A program made the translations under genes and the position numbers. The notes below the pieces were generated by a model. That model did not search any database. It worked only from the letters and a program-made list of their open reading frames with translations, and had not been told where the DNA came from. Of a stretch of DNA of 32,232 nucleotides, positions 31,170 through 32,232 are shown in pieces. The DNA is taken from assembly GCA_021732845.1 (NCBI GenBank), contig JAKFUF010000067.1, positions 1 through 32,232 of the forward strand, given 5' to 3'. The stretch's first letter is position 1. Every line of letters begins with the position of its first letter. Source of the stretch: Planctomycetaceae bacterium. GTDB lineage: Bacteria > Planctomycetota > Planctomycetia > Planctomycetales > Planctomycetaceae.

Positions 31170-31873
31170 CAAACGAGGAGTTTTTTGCGCAAGTTGGAAA
31201 AGTCGAAGGCACCAGTGCTGCCCCCGGTGCAGACATTGACGTCATAAAGAGTCTGACCCATCACGTAAAGTTGCCTGCCACTCATCTTGAGTTTCTCAAG
31301 GTTGCAAATGGCATCAGCATCTTCGGTGGATATTTTCGTCTGTTTGGTTGCTCCACAGCTGCAACAATTGACATGGTCAAGTGGAACTCTTCCGATTTAT
31401 GGAGTTTCGCATGGAACAAACCGCTAGATGAGTTTTGGTTCTTTGGTGAAACTGCATGGGGAGATCAATATGCGTACCGCAGGGCTGATTTGCGGAAGTC
31501 ATCCGCCCCAAGAGTATTCTTTCTTGAGGGTATCACGATGAACGCGGAACTAATCGCAGATGACTTCGGTGATTTTTTGGAAATCGAGTTCTTGCGGAAC
31601 GCGCGACGGCCGTATGATGCGAATTTGGTGGCCGCTCGACATCGTTGGGGTAGCTTGGAACCGCTTGAACACATTGCGTATATTCCTTCCCCATTGTTAA
31701 CCGGGGAGGAGTGCGTGGATTCGGTTTCAAAGATGGATGCGGTTGCATCTATGATCGTTAACGGCGATCTGTCGAGTCAACTTGCCGCGCAAGCTCAAGG
31801 CCGGCCAATCCGAGAACTTCAGCCGTATGAAGATTCAAACGGCCGCATGCGGATACGAGTGGTTTGGAGTTGA
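31166..31873 (+). CDS. SMI1/KNR4 (SUKH) family immunity protein
   Basis: A 235-residue protein with the SUKH pattern: IDVIKSLTHHVKLPATHLEFLKVANGISIFGGYFRLFGCS at about 23-62, then FWFFGETAWGDQYAYR at about 92-107 and a further FFLEG strand. SUKH proteins are the most widespread immunity proteins of bacterial polymorphic toxins and bind the toxin to block it. The GTG start overlaps the toxin-tip stop (GTGA), so the two are translationally coupled. The C-terminal 60 residues (LTGEECVDSVSKMDAV...MRIRVVWS) go beyond the core. It is the best-supported gene of the accessory row. Confidence 0.85.
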   Translation: MTNEEFFAQVGKVEGTSAAPGADIDVIKSLTHHVKLPATHLEFLKVANGISIFGGYFRLFGCSTAATIDMVKWNSSDLWSFAWNKPLDEFWFFGETAWGDQYAYRRADLRKSSAPRVFFLEGITMNAELIADDFGDFLEIEFLRNARRPYDANLVAARHRWGSLEPLEHIAYIPSPLLTGEECVDSVSKMDAVASMIVNGDLSSQLAAQAQGRPIRELQPYEDSNGRMRIRVVWS

Positions 31874-32163
31874 ATGGTGGGTTGCACCGATGGCACGCAT
31901 TCGAGGTTGTGTGCCAGTGGACGTAGGGCCGCACCCGATGGCCGCTGGCGGGAGCCCGTTTGTTGAAGTGAAAGGCCGGAATGGGGCCATCGTACCTGAG
32001 CCACGGTGGAGGTCCAAACCGTAGCGTCGACTTCAGTCGACTGAAGTCGAATGGCACTTAATCGAAAGGAAGTACTCAGGGGGAAATGACATAGGCAAAA
32101 CGCGTCCTCTCGCGCACATTGGGGAAGTTCTCACACAACCCTAAAGGCACGGAGGCCGCGGGC
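31874..32163. other. Non-coding stretch after the last immunity gene
   Basis: About 290 bp. The only structure seen is the perfect palindrome at 32027-32050. Short open frames here are not convincing. Confidence 0.5.
32027..32050. repeat. 24-bp perfect palindrome
   Basis: The half-site TCGACTTCAGTC is followed directly by its exact complement, with no loop. Its position after the SUKH gene mirrors the palindromic elements ahead of both toxin tips. Confidence 0.8.
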
Positions 32164-32232
32164 ATGGATCCTCAATATTCTCTTCAGTTCAGTCAACACT
32201 GGAAGTTTTTCCGATCGCAGGCGCTCCAGACC
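32164..32232 (+). CDS. Possible start of another gene, cut by the window edge
   Basis: An ATG at 32164 with GGAGG upstream opens a frame to the right edge (23 codons, MDPQYSLQFSQHW...). It is too short to identify. It could be a real gene start or chance. Confidence 0.3.
   Translation, partial: MDPQYSLQFSQHWKFFRSQALQT

Noticed and set aside
31782-32024. 80-residue frame after the SUKH gene
   Set aside because: It overlaps the end of the SUKH gene, has no ribosome-binding site and no recognisable content.

Overview
The window looks like a chromosomal segment from a member of the Planctomycetota. This is inferred from content, not from a search: a DUF1080 protein, an ECF sigma factor followed by a Ser/Thr kinase with WD40 repeats, a WD40-caspase protein, several exported proteins of unknown function and GC-rich coding DNA. 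No tRNA, rRNA, CRISPR array or transposase was seen.

Layout. Positions 1-3851 (minus strand) carry a chemosensory cluster: a hybrid CheA with its own receiver domain, CheW, and a heme globin cut by the left edge. Positions 4200-10400 (plus strand) carry an envelope/stress block: an exported DUF4142 protein, three related YflT-like general stress proteins with glycine-rich cores, a YihY/BrkB membrane protein and a HAD phosphatase fused to a P-loop ATPase. Positions 10401-11283 are non-coding and rich in repeats. Positions 11284-12860 (minus) hold a DUF1080 protein and an HpcH/HpaI aldolase. Two small exported proteins and a small membrane protein follow up to 14574. Positions 14757-22854 (plus) hold a DUF3050 heme-oxygenase-like protein, an ECF sigma factor, a kinase-WD40 protein, an exported protein and a WD40-caspase protein. 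Facing them is a kinase/macro-domain/SpoIIE-phosphatase fusion (22902-25235, minus).

From about 25.3 kb the DNA appears less GC-rich and the content becomes accessory. There is a two-gene restriction-modification-like unit (N6-adenine methyltransferase plus a predicted PD-(D/E)XK protein). It is followed by a row of orphan Rhs-type toxin tips with immunity genes: a Tse2-like ADP-ribosyltransferase tip with two small downstream genes, then an unassigned tip with a SUKH (SMI1/KNR4) immunity gene. Palindromic elements lie in front of each toxin tip and after the last immunity gene.

The points most worth following are: (1) the toxin-immunity row punctuated by palindromes; (2) the kinase-macro-phosphatase fusion, which has changes at usually conserved positions; (3) four sigma-54-type -24/-12 promoters at similar distances in front of four small stress or exported proteins, which suggests a local sigma-54 regulon; and (4) the methyltransferase/nuclease pair.
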